DNA of 35,071 nucleotides. Origin: DASYML01 sp036009045 (GTDB lineage: Bacteria; Acidobacteriota; Blastocatellia; Pyrinomonadales; Pyrinomonadaceae). A program made the translations under genes and the position numbers. The stretch is from contig DASYML010000061.1 of the NCBI GenBank assembly GCA_036009045.1, positions 1 through 35,071 on the forward strand. The letters run 5' to 3'. The notes under the pieces were generated by a model, which made no database searches, was not told where the DNA came from, and saw only the letters and a program-made list of their open reading frames with translations. This document shows, in pieces, positions 16,318 to 25,355 of this stretch (position 1 is the stretch's first letter; each line of letters starts with the position of its first letter).

Positions 16318-17229
16318 ATGAATCTTTCAAAGAAACTAAATCGTCTCGCGCAGTTCACACGCTTTTTCGTCTTCGGACTGCCCCGTTACGCCGTCGGCTC
16401 GATTGACGTGACGAATCGCTGCAACCTGCGTTGCGAGCACTGCTATTTTTTCGCGGAGGACCACACCGGCGAGCAAGAGCTTGCTATCGAAAAGTGGGTC
16501 GAGAAACTTGAAGAGATGAAACGCGCGGGACATCCTATGATGCTCTGCACCTGGGTCGGCGGCGAGCCGATGGTCCGCAAAAAACTTATCGAAGCGGGGC
16601 GCGGATATTTCAAACACAACACCATCGTCACTAACGGCACGATGGACCTCCCTGATTGGGATAACTGTACCTGGGTCATCTCGATTGACGGGACCGAAGA
16701 AGCGTTCGCACGCATGCGCGCGCCCGGCATCTACCAGAAAATCAAACAGAATGTCATCAATCACCCCGAACTCAACATTCAAATCTCCTGCGTCCTGACC
16801 AGCATCACCGCCAACTGCATAGAGGATTTAATCAAGGAGTGGGGACCGATCGCGCGCGGCGGCATCATCTTCGATTTTTTCACGCCCGTCACGGGTCTCG
16901 ACGAAGCGCTCTGGCTCGATTGGCCCACCCGCGACCGACTGATTGATGAATTACTGGCCCTTAAACTCAAGTATCCCGGCGTCATCAACATGATGGATTC
17001 GACGCTTGAGTTGATGAAATCGAAGAACGCCAAACGCGTCACGGACAACTGCGAATTTCGTCTCAAGGCTTTCGCCCTTGGCCCCACCGGAGAACCCAAG
17101 GGTAAGTGCATGATGGGCGACAACGCAGACTGTGACCGTTGCGGCTGCGTCGTCCCCTTCCACATGGCGACCCTCAGCAATCGCCGCCTCATGCTCAAAG
17201 AAAGCATCAAAAAGGCAAGGACGACATAG
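16318..17229 (+). CDS. Radical SAM protein with C-terminal cysteine cluster
   Basis: The protein has 303 residues from the ATG at 16318; a TTG at 16309 is possible. The N-terminal 25 residues are basic and aromatic (LNRLAQFTRFFVFGLPRYAV). The cluster motif is TNRCNLRCEHC (C35, C39, C42), followed by TWVGGEPMVRK and IVTNGTMDLPDW, typical of MoaA/HpnH-like twitch enzymes. The C-terminus has CEFRLKAFALGP, then KGKCMMGDNADCDRCGCVVPFH with five cysteines. These could hold an auxiliary cluster, as in SPASM-like proteins. The substrate is unknown. It follows the Tes-like gene on the same strand with two exported proteins between them. A shared role in lipid or hopanoid modification is only a suggestion. 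Confidence 0.85.
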   Translation: MNLSKKLNRLAQFTRFFVFGLPRYAVGSIDVTNRCNLRCEHCYFFAEDHTGEQELAIEKWVEKLEEMKRAGHPMMLCTWVGGEPMVRKKLIEAGRGYFKHNTIVTNGTMDLPDWDNCTWVISIDGTEEAFARMRAPGIYQKIKQNVINHPELNIQISCVLTSITANCIEDLIKEWGPIARGGIIFDFFTPVTGLDEALWLDWPTRDRLIDELLALKLKYPGVINMMDSTLELMKSKNAKRVTDNCEFRLKAFALGPTGEPKGKCMMGDNADCDRCGCVVPFHMATLSNRRLMLKESIKKARTT

Positions 17230-17254
17230 GAAGACGGAAGGATGAAGTGAAGAG

Positions 17255-17305
17255 AGTAACTGAAAGGCTCATTGATTCAATAAATCAATGAGCCTTTCAG
17301 TTACT
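17255..17305. terminator. Perfect 23-bp hairpin after the second radical SAM gene
   Basis: The left arm (17255-17277, beginning AGTAACTGAAAGG) pairs perfectly with 17283-17305 around a 5-base loop. No T-run follows. It sits between convergent genes and could stop transcription from both sides. It shares the word GGCTCATTG with the hairpin inside the tRNA array at 33.0 kb. Confidence 0.6.
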
Positions 17306-17360
17306 GGTCCATTTATCGAATCATTGACGCGGTCAACCAATGATGCGATGAAGCGGTGCA

Positions 17361-17720
17361 TCAATCCTTTTCATCTCTCATCACTCCGCCATCATCTTTT
17401 GCCTCATCCTTTATTCTTCCGCCTTCATTCTTGCTCTTCAACGGTCTTTGGATGTCGCGCAGGCGTGCGACCGTTTCGGTGATTCGCCGTGCCAGTTGTT
17501 CTATAGTCTCGACGCGCCGACGCGCCGTCTCGCTCAATTCTTCGCGCAGCAGAAGCTGCGCCTGTCCCAGCACCCCCGTCAAAGGATTATTAATTTCGTG
17601 TCGCACGCGCGCGACCAGGTCCGCCATCTCCGTCAATCTCGCCTCATACTCCGCGATTAGCGAACGCAACCGCGCCTCCGTCTCCAACTCATTTCCCGCA
17701 CCCCGCTCATCCATACTCAT
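17361..17720 (-). CDS. Orphan HisKA (DHp) protein without ATPase domain
   Basis: The protein has 119 residues from the ATG at 17720, with GGGAAGG about 14 bases upstream; a TTG at 17744 and an ATG at 17714 are alternatives. A coiled-coil lead (ETEARLRSLIAEYEARLTEM) enters an H-box, RVRHEINNPLTGVLGQAQLL, with the phospho-accepting His followed by E and N as in histidine kinases. The second helix (RRVETIEQLARRITETVARL) completes a dimerisation hairpin. No HATPase domain follows; instead there is a charged tail. It may be phosphorylated by another kinase or act as a scaffold. No response regulator is adjacent. Confidence 0.7.
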   Translation of the reverse strand: MSMDERGAGNELETEARLRSLIAEYEARLTEMADLVARVRHEINNPLTGVLGQAQLLLREELSETARRRVETIEQLARRITETVARLRDIQRPLKSKNEGGRIKDEAKDDGGVMRDEKD

Positions 17721-18019
17721 GTGCCAATTTTTACCTTCCCTCAAAGCCGCGCATCTCTCACCTTCAGCCCGTTCATGAGATGACGCCTTTCCCCGGATTC
17801 ATTTGCATACGACGACGGCTTTAAAGGTCCATTGTGCTTCGGATAGACACCGGCGAGCAAGCCCAAATTCATCCCGGCTCAACCCATCGCACCTTTCGAG
17901 CGCCACGCCTCTAAAGCTCATCTACGCACTCACAGCCACCCTCGCACAGGACACACAGCCAGCGCCGCATCCCCGGTTGACAAGCCACGCACCAATACGT
18001 AAATTCAAATGCAACTTGT

Positions 18020-18093
18020 TGGGAGGTCGTCCAATGGTAGGACTCCAGACTCTGGATCTGGCTATCGGGGTTCGAGTCCCTGCCTCCCAGCCA
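18020..18093 (+). tRNA. tRNA-Gln (CTG)
   Basis: The acceptor TGGGAGG pairs with CCTCCCA. The anticodon stem CCAGA/TCTGG holds loop CTCTGGA, anticodon CTG. The T-arm is CGGGG TTCGAGT CCCTG with a terminal wobble. Discriminator G and an encoded CCA (18091-18093) are present. A second, different tRNA-Gln(CTG) sits in the array at 33.2 kb. Confidence 0.95.
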
Positions 18094-18305
18094 CATAGAT
18101 ACAGCCAGCGACGGGCAGTCTTAAATTAAGGCTGCCCGTTTTGTGTGCCTATACTGGGCCAACTTTCGGGATATGCATCCCTGCTATTTTTACTTTGCGT
18201 CTTTGCGCCACCAGCGTGAGACTGTTTCTCGCCAAGGCGCCAAGGTCATAGGCAATTGCAAACCGCTATAAGCACTCTGGGATTGACGCGCCGCGCACAC
18301 AACCG

Positions 18306-19430
18306 TCAAAGTCCCTCGATCTTTAAGATTTCCGGCATGGCATGTCGTCTGGCCCAGAAGACAGAGTTCCAGCGACGTTCCAGCAAGTAATACTGACGGC
18401 GCATGGCGAGATATTGATGAAAGTTATTGACCATGCTGGAAGCGTACTGGTCTATTAGCCCGTCGTCAGAATCAAGCGAGGCATGGAGCGCCCTGGCCGC
18501 GTGAGTCCCTGACGTGAGCGCGTGCCCGATGCCCATTGAAGAAAGAGGGTCAAAGGAAGCTGCGGCGTCACCGGCTGCGATCCATCCTTTGTCGGCTGTC
18601 GGGGAGAGAAGCCGTGAGTGGGCCGGGCGGACGTGCAGGGGGAGAGAGAGACGCCCGTCCCTGGTGCGTGCCCTGGTGTGCCCGGTGCTTTCCAGCAAGG
18701 CGCTCCACCCCTGTGGTTGCTGCACGCGGCGTTGGCGTATGATGTCCGTATCAGACATGAAAGCTACCGCCATCCGTCTGTCAGGCAGCAGAGATGAATA
18801 CCACCAGCCGTCAGCACAGCTTTCCACGAGCGTGTCATGAGGCCGGAGTTCTTCGTCTTTGAATTTGTAGAAGCCAATCACGCCCGCCAGACGATCATAG
18901 ACTTGCTGCCGCGCTCCACATCGCCTCGCCAACATGAACTTCTTACCGCTCGCGTCAACGACAAAGCGGGCGCGCAAATCAATCTCGGCCTCATTCTTCT
19001 GCCTGCCTATGATTTGCCATCGTCCATCCACATCGCGCTGACACGACGTAAGACGCGCTTCGGTTAAAAGCGTACCGCCACGTTTCTCGACCTCACCGGC
19101 CAGCATGCCGTCAAAGAAACGCCTGTCTAGATGCCAACCCTCGCCGCGCCCTGTAAAGAGGAAGTGGCGCGACATGACTTCGGAGCTTCCCCAGGCCGCA
19201 CCCGTGCTATAGGCAGGCAGGTGTTGAGCTTCCAGAAACGTCTCCCAGACTCCCAGATAATTCAACAGGGGTTGAACGCCGGGCGGGATTGTTTCGCCTA
19301 TCCGTACCTGACTGTAATCAGACCTCTCCAAGACAGCGACGCTGAGCGAAGAGTATTTGAGGAGGGTGAGGGCGGCGGCAGTCCCGGCAGGACCACCGCC
19401 GATAATGACGACATCGAAGCTAGTCTTCAT
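18306..19430 (-). CDS. lodB: LodB-like FAD-dependent CTQ maturation flavoprotein
   Basis: The protein has 374 residues. The FAD-binding Rossmann motif VVIIGGGPAGTAAALTLL is at residues 7-24, with an ERSDYSQVRIGETIPPG segment after the second strand, as in tryptophan-halogenase-like and LodB flavoproteins. A second FAD contact, GWIAAGDAAASFDPLSSMGIG, is at about 285-305. In Marinomonas the LodB protein is needed to build the cysteine tryptophylquinone cofactor of its partner oxidase. The gene overlaps the end of the upstream lodA-like gene by 11 bp, so the two are translationally coupled. The partner context makes the assignment firm, although the flavoprotein alone could be any halogenase-like oxidoreductase. 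Confidence 0.88.
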   Translation of the reverse strand: MKTSFDVVIIGGGPAGTAAALTLLKYSSLSVAVLERSDYSQVRIGETIPPGVQPLLNYLGVWETFLEAQHLPAYSTGAAWGSSEVMSRHFLFTGRGEGWHLDRRFFDGMLAGEVEKRGGTLLTEARLTSCQRDVDGRWQIIGRQKNEAEIDLRARFVVDASGKKFMLARRCGARQQVYDRLAGVIGFYKFKDEELRPHDTLVESCADGWWYSSLLPDRRMAVAFMSDTDIIRQRRVQQPQGWSALLESTGHTRARTRDGRLSLPLHVRPAHSRLLSPTADKGWIAAGDAAASFDPLSSMGIGHALTSGTHAARALHASLDSDDGLIDQYASSMVNNFHQYLAMRRQYYLLERRWNSVFWARRHAMPEILKIEGL

Positions 19431-21528
19431 GATGGTCGCGCATCCGGCTTTGATTGGGAGCGCGGACGGCGCGGCGCGCTTCAGAACTGGCCGCGAAGAA
19501 GCCTCTCGCAGTGCGTTGAGGCGGTTGCTCCTTCAAGTACCACATCGGCCAGAAGGTGGAGTTGTCTCCGGTGATGAAATCGGAAACGGGACCGACGGCG
19601 ATGCTGGAGACATCGAACTTATCGTGGTTGCGCTCGCGCTCGACAAAATTCGGGAAAGCGCCACGGAAGGTTCCCGTATTCCCGTTGAGAATGAAGCCCA
19701 GATATGCCCAGGCGGTAATCATCTCGGTAAAGCTGTTGATCCCGCGCGGATAGAAGACCTGCATCCCTGCTGGGACGCCCGCGCTAAACTGAGCTTCGAT
19801 GGTCATCTCCCCGCTCATCACCCACATCGGACTCTGCGGCGGCCACCAATATGCGTAGTACGTCGGCGGGAGGGGGATGTGATTGGGGTCCTTGTTGGCA
19901 TCAGGATTGGTAAAATTGACAAGCTGATAAGTACACTGGAAAAAGTCTGCCTGCCAGGGAATAGCCATGCGCTTGGTCAGTTCGCCGGGTTCACAGCCGG
20001 GATGCTTGTTGTGCGGGTCGGTTTCATCATAGTTCTGCAAGCTGAGGCCGTGCTTGAAATAATGCGACTCGTCGTAACGATGCCGGATGTGATAGGGCGA
20101 AGCATAGAGCGTGGGATTGCGCGTGCTCCAGGTCACTTCGATGCCAGGGGCCATAGGGGAGCCGACACAGTTGCCGATGCTGGTCCGGTCCAGCAGATTA
20201 ACGCCCGGCAGCGGTTCCGGCTCTTCGTTCGTAAACTTCCCGTTGGCCCATTGGCCCAACAGAAAGTATTGAGTCTGAGTGAGCGTCAGAAACTTATCAA
20301 CCAAGGTATCGTAGATTGATTTTCCATCGCCGGATAATTGCCAGATCGAGTTGCTGCCTGAATTAAGCGGCATCATCGGAATGCCGCTTTGGTCCGGCCC
20401 GCTCATCAACTGGTTTTGCTGGCTCTCGTCAGTCCATTCGGGAGCGCGGAAGTAGCTGAAATAAGCCTCACGATTACTCTTGTTCGCCTCTGAGGCGTCT
20501 CTGGTATCGAAGGGCGGCGCGGCGAACATGACCATCGAAGGCACGTTGGCGACCCACATATAATCGAGCGGACGCCTGATGAGAGGCTCTATGTCTCGCT
20601 TGTAATTTGCTATGTAATCGGTCTTCCAGGAACCGTCGGCATACATTCCGGGCATCAGGTCTTGATACCTGACGCTGACATCAAACGCGATGTCGTCAAG
20701 CGTCACCATATTGACGAGTTCCGGGGCGAACTTGGGCGAGCCGACAATCACCCATGCATCTAAATCATAGGTCTTCTCAGCGCCCTCTTCACTGACAATT
20801 AAACGGCACGTCACCGGCCCGTCCGCTATATCATCGTGCCATGTATCTGCTCCGGCGAACGAGGTGATGGCCTGATCGCCGCCTGCGAGACCGAAACCAC
20901 CCAGTATGAGCAGATTCCCGTCCGTATCCGTGAGCATCTCGCCGAGCGTATCAATTTCATGGCCCGTCTGCGGGGGCGCGGGGAATGAGCCGTGCTTATA
21001 ATCAGTTGGGACGGTTTGACGAGAGAAGTCAATCTTCTGATTCGTTCCGGTGAGAGTTCTCGGTCCCGGATCAATGATGAGCTTTTGGCGGTCTGGCACG
21101 TTCGTGATATCTGAATTACGTATCCCGATCTGGCGCGACGCGTAACTGTTCGAGTTCACGTCGCCCGTCCATGTGCCGAGCATCAGATTGCCTTCCATCT
21201 CGCTGAAGTTGTACCAGATGGCCTTCTTATTGGCGAGATGCGCCGTCCATTCAAGGCCGACGATGCCGCTCTCGCCCGCGCTGATTTCAACACCCGGATC
21301 GTTCGGGTTCTGGTCGTCATATCTGAAAATTTTGAAGCGTGCTGCCTGCCGCTTGATGCGCCCCGCGCCGTCTTTAAACTGTGTGACAGGCGAGCCGCTG
21401 GCGTTCCCCTGTTGATCACACTCAACCGGTAAACCGCCGATTGCTTCCGGTGCAAGGTAAAACTCATCGGGGCTATTGCCGACACGCGCGACACCTATTG
21501 AGGGATGGATAGCATAACGATAAGCCAT
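19420..21528 (-). CDS. lodA: LodA/GoxA-like CTQ-dependent amino acid oxidase
   Basis: The protein has 702 residues, close to LodA (about 726), with a strong AGGAGGT ribosome binding site. The N-terminus, YAIHPSIGVARVGNSPDEFY, is the family signature. PWQADFFQC contains D528 and C532, four residues apart like D512 and C516 of LodA; the Cys forms the cofactor thioether. The Trp partner is probably W607 in MITAWAYLGFI, 75 residues on; W560 is a less likely candidate. Members oxidise lysine, glycine or other amino acids and release hydrogen peroxide and ammonia. There is no classical signal peptide; LodA is exported by an unusual route. The substrate cannot be told from the sequence. Confidence 0.9.
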   Translation of the reverse strand: MAYRYAIHPSIGVARVGNSPDEFYLAPEAIGGLPVECDQQGNASGSPVTQFKDGAGRIKRQAARFKIFRYDDQNPNDPGVEISAGESGIVGLEWTAHLANKKAIWYNFSEMEGNLMLGTWTGDVNSNSYASRQIGIRNSDITNVPDRQKLIIDPGPRTLTGTNQKIDFSRQTVPTDYKHGSFPAPPQTGHEIDTLGEMLTDTDGNLLILGGFGLAGGDQAITSFAGADTWHDDIADGPVTCRLIVSEEGAEKTYDLDAWVIVGSPKFAPELVNMVTLDDIAFDVSVRYQDLMPGMYADGSWKTDYIANYKRDIEPLIRRPLDYMWVANVPSMVMFAAPPFDTRDASEANKSNREAYFSYFRAPEWTDESQQNQLMSGPDQSGIPMMPLNSGSNSIWQLSGDGKSIYDTLVDKFLTLTQTQYFLLGQWANGKFTNEEPEPLPGVNLLDRTSIGNCVGSPMAPGIEVTWSTRNPTLYASPYHIRHRYDESHYFKHGLSLQNYDETDPHNKHPGCEPGELTKRMAIPWQADFFQCTYQLVNFTNPDANKDPNHIPLPPTYYAYWWPPQSPMWVMSGEMTIEAQFSAGVPAGMQVFYPRGINSFTEMITAWAYLGFILNGNTGTFRGAFPNFVERERNHDKFDVSSIAVGPVSDFITGDNSTFWPMWYLKEQPPQRTARGFFAASSEARRAVRAPNQSRMRDHHED

Positions 21529-21864
21529 GAGTGACCTCCTGAGTCAGATGAGTGGTGAGCGGAGCAGTGAATGGCAAAAGTCCTCAGACGTGAAGAAGGA
21601 ATCAGAGACCTGAAAAGGCGTGAAGCTGCCGTCCGGTATGCAGACCCAACTATCGTTTCGGGTGTTCTGCCTTAAAGCAATTTTTAACGGAGGAGTTTAG
21701 ATTAGTAACGCTTGACTGAACTCGATTCCGCAGTCTGAAATTCCAGAATCATTTATTACGCCGCGAGAAAACGTGAGAACCGATAACGCGCTACGCCATG
21801 CTCGACAGTGGCGCTAGAATAATTGCTGCCCGGTTGTTATGTCAACATTAGCTGATGCTGCCTG
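21529..21864. other. Intergenic region upstream of lodA
   Basis: About 335 bases between two leftward genes. It is AT-richer than its surroundings and should carry the lodA promoter. I see no clear operator, repeat or small gene. Confidence 0.4.
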
Positions 21865-23028
21865 TCAATGGTTGAGGCTCAGGAGGTCCGATGAGATGAT
21901 TTTCAATTGCCACTGTTCGGCTAGGTCGTCCAATCCTTTTCTGGTCCAGTGGACGGGGTCCGAGTGGATGGACCAATCATCGTGTGGGAGCAGCGCTTCG
22001 AGGTCCAGATAATCTATCTGTGAGCGTTGGAAGAAGCCGCGAAGTTCGGAGTTCATCAAGACTATTTTTGGCGAAGGGTGATTCCAATGGGCGGTCGCGG
22101 CGATGAATTTCGCTCCCTGGTCCTGGGAGATGGCGCGCATCAGTCTTAAATTACGCTCGAAATATTGGATTCCCTCGACGGGGTTCTGTGAGGGCTTGAG
22201 CGCGGAGGTCTGGCGGGCGATGACCTGGGTGTAGAGGTCTGGCCGGGCGTTAAAGAGAAGATCATATTTTTGTGAAGCGACGCTCGCCAGGTAGGACTTG
22301 AAGGCCCACTTCGGGAGGCGGGATTGGAGCGTCCGCAGTCTCTCATCGTACCGGGCAATCGTGGAGCGATAGTCGGGGGTCTCTCCCTCAAGGCCCATCA
22401 GCAGCGAGTCATTGACTCCGTCGTAGCTAATCACCAGATCGGGATGAAACTCAAGACCGATGAACGCCAGGTCAATCAGGCTCATGGGCGAAGACGCCAT
22501 GTCAACTCCAAGATTGATGACCTCTATATGAGAGCCTGTCTGCTCGTAGTGGGAATTAAGTTTCTTCTCTAAGAGCGCGGGCCAGGTCTGGTCGTTAGTC
22601 GGACCCTCCCAGGTGGTCGAGCCGCCCAGAGTAATGATTCGTTTCGTGTGTGAAGGCTTTTCAAAGGGGCGTTCCGGCGTGCGAAAGCCGAGCGAGTTAT
22701 TTGTAATATCGTACTCCACTATTTGCTGTATGCCGTCGCGGTAAACATAGAGTTGGCGCGCGTCGAAAGGTCTCGGAGCGTAAGGTAGAAAGGGATGCGA
22801 GGTAAAGCGGCTGCGATCAAAGCTGGTCGAATCTGACTGTGCGTAGATGAAAGAGGGTTGATAGTTATGTATATCTAATTTTCGGATGGCGAAAATAACG
22901 CGCAAGCCGATTTCCAGAAAGCAGAGCGTGAAGAGAATGCTGGCACACACAGCCAGACACTTGACCGTGAATGAATAGCGTCTTTGTGGTTCATGCTGAC
23001 CGGCAGAAGGCGTTGTGTGACCAACCAA
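21865..23028 (-). CDS. Membrane-anchored SGNH/GDSL-type hydrolase
   Basis: The protein has about 387 residues from a TTG at 23028, which has GGAG seven bases upstream. A longer frame reaches 23163 but its N-terminus looks non-coding, so the start is uncertain. One membrane segment (VKCLAVCASILFTLCFLEIG) near the N-terminus implies an inner-membrane anchor with the rest periplasmic. Blocks of the SGNH family follow: TLGGSTTWEGP (nucleophile Ser), ISYDGVNDS (GxND block) and HSDPVHWTRKG (catalytic Asp and His). These enzymes de-esterify or transfer acyl groups on sugars and lipids. It is divergent from the neighbouring glycosyltransferase, so a role in glycan modification is possible. Confidence 0.8.
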   Translation of the reverse strand: MVGHTTPSAGQHEPQRRYSFTVKCLAVCASILFTLCFLEIGLRVIFAIRKLDIHNYQPSFIYAQSDSTSFDRSRFTSHPFLPYAPRPFDARQLYVYRDGIQQIVEYDITNNSLGFRTPERPFEKPSHTKRIITLGGSTTWEGPTNDQTWPALLEKKLNSHYEQTGSHIEVINLGVDMASSPMSLIDLAFIGLEFHPDLVISYDGVNDSLLMGLEGETPDYRSTIARYDERLRTLQSRLPKWAFKSYLASVASQKYDLLFNARPDLYTQVIARQTSALKPSQNPVEGIQYFERNLRLMRAISQDQGAKFIAATAHWNHPSPKIVLMNSELRGFFQRSQIDYLDLEALLPHDDWSIHSDPVHWTRKGLDDLAEQWQLKIISSDLLSLNH

Positions 23029-23306
23029 GATTTGTCTCCATGAAGAAATCGGACATTCGCTCGAAGCCTTATTCCAGCATAGTAAATCATATCCCGCAAC
23101 CTCTCCCCGGAGCCTCCCTCTTGCCCCCCGACAAGCCATGATGACAAGAGTCAAGCCGGACAATCTTCACCACTAAACGCCTCATTAACGAGCGAGGATA
23201 TTTTGTAGTAAACTATCATCGCTCAAAAGATGTGCGGCGAGTTTTGAGACAAACTATTGAGAAGTTTGTCTCTCATCTTCAACCTCTGATTAGTAAACTC
23301 AATTGT

Positions 23307-24137
23307 ATGACAGTTGCTCCCATCTCGGTCGTCATCCCGGCTTTGAACGCCGAGCTCTACATCGCGGAAGCCATCGAAAGCGTGCAGGCGCAGACGCTCA
23401 AGGTTTCAGAAATCATCGTGGTGGATAACGGCTGCACCGACCGCACGGCACAGATCGCTGAAGAACTGGGAGCCGTCGTCGTAGAAGAAAAGAAGCGCGG
23501 GCTTTCAAAGGCGCGCAACGCGGGTATCAGGGTTGCTAACCAGGAATGGATCGCCCTGCTGGATTCTGACGACCTGTGGGACCAGAGAAAGATAGAGTGT
23601 CAATGGGAAGCTATTCGGGCGTGCCCGGACGTGGGTATTGTGGCCTGCTATTTCCTAGTCTTTCAAGACGGTTCGATTATCGCGCAAAGCCCGGACGAAC
23701 TTCTGGGACAAAGGTGGGCCAATTATCACGGTCGAGTGATTATCAATGATAGCTTCAGCTACTTCCCCAAAATCGAGAAGGATTTTTTTCCCAGATTTCT
23801 TCCCTCATGTTCTGATGCGCTGCTGCGGCGAGATGTCTTTGCGACCGTCGGCCTCTTTGACGAAGAGGTTCTCTACAACGAAGACTTTGAGTTTTTCCTG
23901 CGCGTGCTGGCGCGATTTCCTTTAGCCATCGTCGAGAAAACTTTAATCCGTTGCCGCCGCCACGCGCGCAAACATTCCTTCAATCTCAAGGCGATGAGGG
24001 ATTCTTTATTCTCGATTGTCAATCACATGCTGGCGCATCCAGATAAATATCCGGCGGGAGCGGCACAGGTCTACAGCGAGAGACTTAAAAAGCATTTCCT
24101 TCAGATCGAGCGCGCCAGCGAGGATTACGTCAAGTGA
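23307..24137 (+). CDS. Family 2 glycosyltransferase
   Basis: The protein has 276 residues. The ATG at 23307 starts directly before the conserved PISVVIPALNAELYIAEAIESV; an upstream in-frame start (23232) would add 25 residues without homology. Nucleotide-sugar binding motifs are VVDNGCTDRTAQIA and the metal-binding LLDSDDLWDQRK. NEDFEFFLRVLARFPLAIVEKTL corresponds to the catalytic ED region and acceptor end of GT-A folds. It is cytosolic, acting on a lipid-linked or protein acceptor. The gene stands alone and is followed by a terminator. Confidence 0.9.
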   Translation: MTVAPISVVIPALNAELYIAEAIESVQAQTLKVSEIIVVDNGCTDRTAQIAEELGAVVVEEKKRGLSKARNAGIRVANQEWIALLDSDDLWDQRKIECQWEAIRACPDVGIVACYFLVFQDGSIIAQSPDELLGQRWANYHGRVIINDSFSYFPKIEKDFFPRFLPSCSDALLRRDVFATVGLFDEEVLYNEDFEFFLRVLARFPLAIVEKTLIRCRRHARKHSFNLKAMRDSLFSIVNHMLAHPDKYPAGAAQVYSERLKKHFLQIERASEDYVK

Positions 24138-24150
24138 AGAGAAATCAAGC

Positions 24151-24211
24151 AGACCGCAGAGGGGCCGGAATGAGTTGGCCCCTGACGCTCTTCTGCTTTC
24201 CTCTGCGGTCT
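24151..24211. terminator. Compound hairpin after the glycosyltransferase
   Basis: AGACCGCAGAGG (24151-24162) pairs with CCTCTGCGGTCT (24200-24211). Inside it GGGGCC (24161-24166) pairs with GGCCCC (24177-24182). It resembles the CTCTG-type repeats elsewhere but is shorter. It may act as a terminator or repeat. Confidence 0.5.
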
Positions 24212-24284
24212 GACTGTCAACCTCTACTGCTTGTCGAAAAGATTCTGGCAGAACATCTCAAGAGGCTACGCTAAAAGTTAAAAG

Positions 24285-24310
24285 GCCGGGAGACGAGTCT
24301 CCCGGCGTTT
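24285..24310 (+). terminator. Intrinsic terminator
   Basis: GCCGGGAGAC (24285-24294) and GTCTCCCGGC (24297-24306) form a strong stem with a tight loop, followed by GTTTT. It lies about 150 bases after the glycosyltransferase stop, on its strand. Confidence 0.75.
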
Positions 24311-24422
24311 TAAGCCTCTTTGTTATTCAAGATATTTTTGGATTATCGAATGAGCGCGGCAATCTCACAGGCCCTCAGTTCGTCCCGCTCCAGAGCGGTT
24401 CACGCTGCGATGGTCCAAGGCT

Positions 24423-25016
24423 TTAATGTACGGTCCAGGCTGTGCCGGGAGCGCCGCCCTGTTTGGCCCATTGCGAGTAGGGGGCCAGCAGGCTCGCCAG
24501 TTCGCGCAGGGCTTCCAAGTTATCATTCGTCAATTTGCGCGAGGTCGAACCGAGCCTCACTTCCGTCTTCTGCCCGCTCGTTATCTCTAACAGTTTCTCG
24601 TAGGTGATAGTTATCCCCGCTTGCTCAATCGTCGTGTGGTGGCCCGTCTGCGAGGCGAACTGAATCGGCCCTGTGAAGGCCAGCGGCCTCCCGTTGACGC
24701 TGAGGCTCAAATCGCGCGCGTGTTGCGCGCTTGACTGCGATGAGGCGAAGAGGAAGTACAGGTCTACGGTTGGCGTTCCCAGTTTAACGTCATGATGATA
24801 GAAGGTCGCGTAGATGGTGAAGCCGTCTTCCCCGCCGTCAAAGTTCGGATATTCGAGAACGGTCTTCATACGGCGAGCGTGCTCGTCATACCTGCTCGCG
24901 ATGTTCGCCGTGTGCTTGTAGGGCGAGCGAACCGAGCGGCAAAACTTTTGTCCGAATCCGAGGCAAGCGCAACTGAGCAGAAGTGTAGCGAGCAGAATCG
25001 TTCTGGCAAAATACAT
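24423..25016 (-). CDS. Small exported protein of unknown function
   Basis: The protein has 197 residues from the ATG at 25016; a longer upstream frame has no signal-peptide-like start. The first 22 residues (YFARTILLATLLLSCACLGFG) form a signal peptide, possibly with a lipobox cysteine (LLSC at about 15 or 17). The mature part is beta-rich, with YPNFDGGEDGFTIYATFYHH, then LSVNGRPLAF, and a C-terminal helical part. No family is recognised. The pattern of a strand pair followed by NGRPLAF suggests a beta-sandwich. It is monocistronic. Confidence 0.65.
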   Translation of the reverse strand: MYFARTILLATLLLSCACLGFGQKFCRSVRSPYKHTANIASRYDEHARRMKTVLEYPNFDGGEDGFTIYATFYHHDVKLGTPTVDLYFLFASSQSSAQHARDLSLSVNGRPLAFTGPIQFASQTGHHTTIEQAGITITYEKLLEITSGQKTEVRLGSTSRKLTNDNLEALRELASLLAPYSQWAKQGGAPGTAWTVH

Positions 25017-25355
25017 TCGGGGGAAATTCCTTCCTTCTCTTTTATTGGGTAATTGAGCGGGTTGATTCAAAGGGCTTCGAGGCCAATATAGGGGGGCCTC
25101 AATCCCTTTTTTGCACGCACGGCCTTTGCAAAGCACGACGGCGCGCAGACGATACGCAAATTTCAGAGAGTAGTCAATACACTAATTCGGCTACTCAGAC
25201 CTTTCAAACGGAACTCTTTATTTCTGTTGACTTCAAGCGAGGAGATTTCAGCGGGGAGGCGACGAATCTTTATCCGTCACAGTCATTCTCGCCTTTTCTG
25301 GTCCCTGTTGCAAGAGAATTTTTTATAACCATGCTTTCCCTGATGTTCTGCCTCG
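25017..25355. other. Intergenic region
   Basis: About 340 bases between two leftward genes. GAGGCC and GGCCTC (25079-25101) form a small hairpin followed by a T-run on the + strand. The remainder is AT-rich and shows no gene. Confidence 0.4.
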
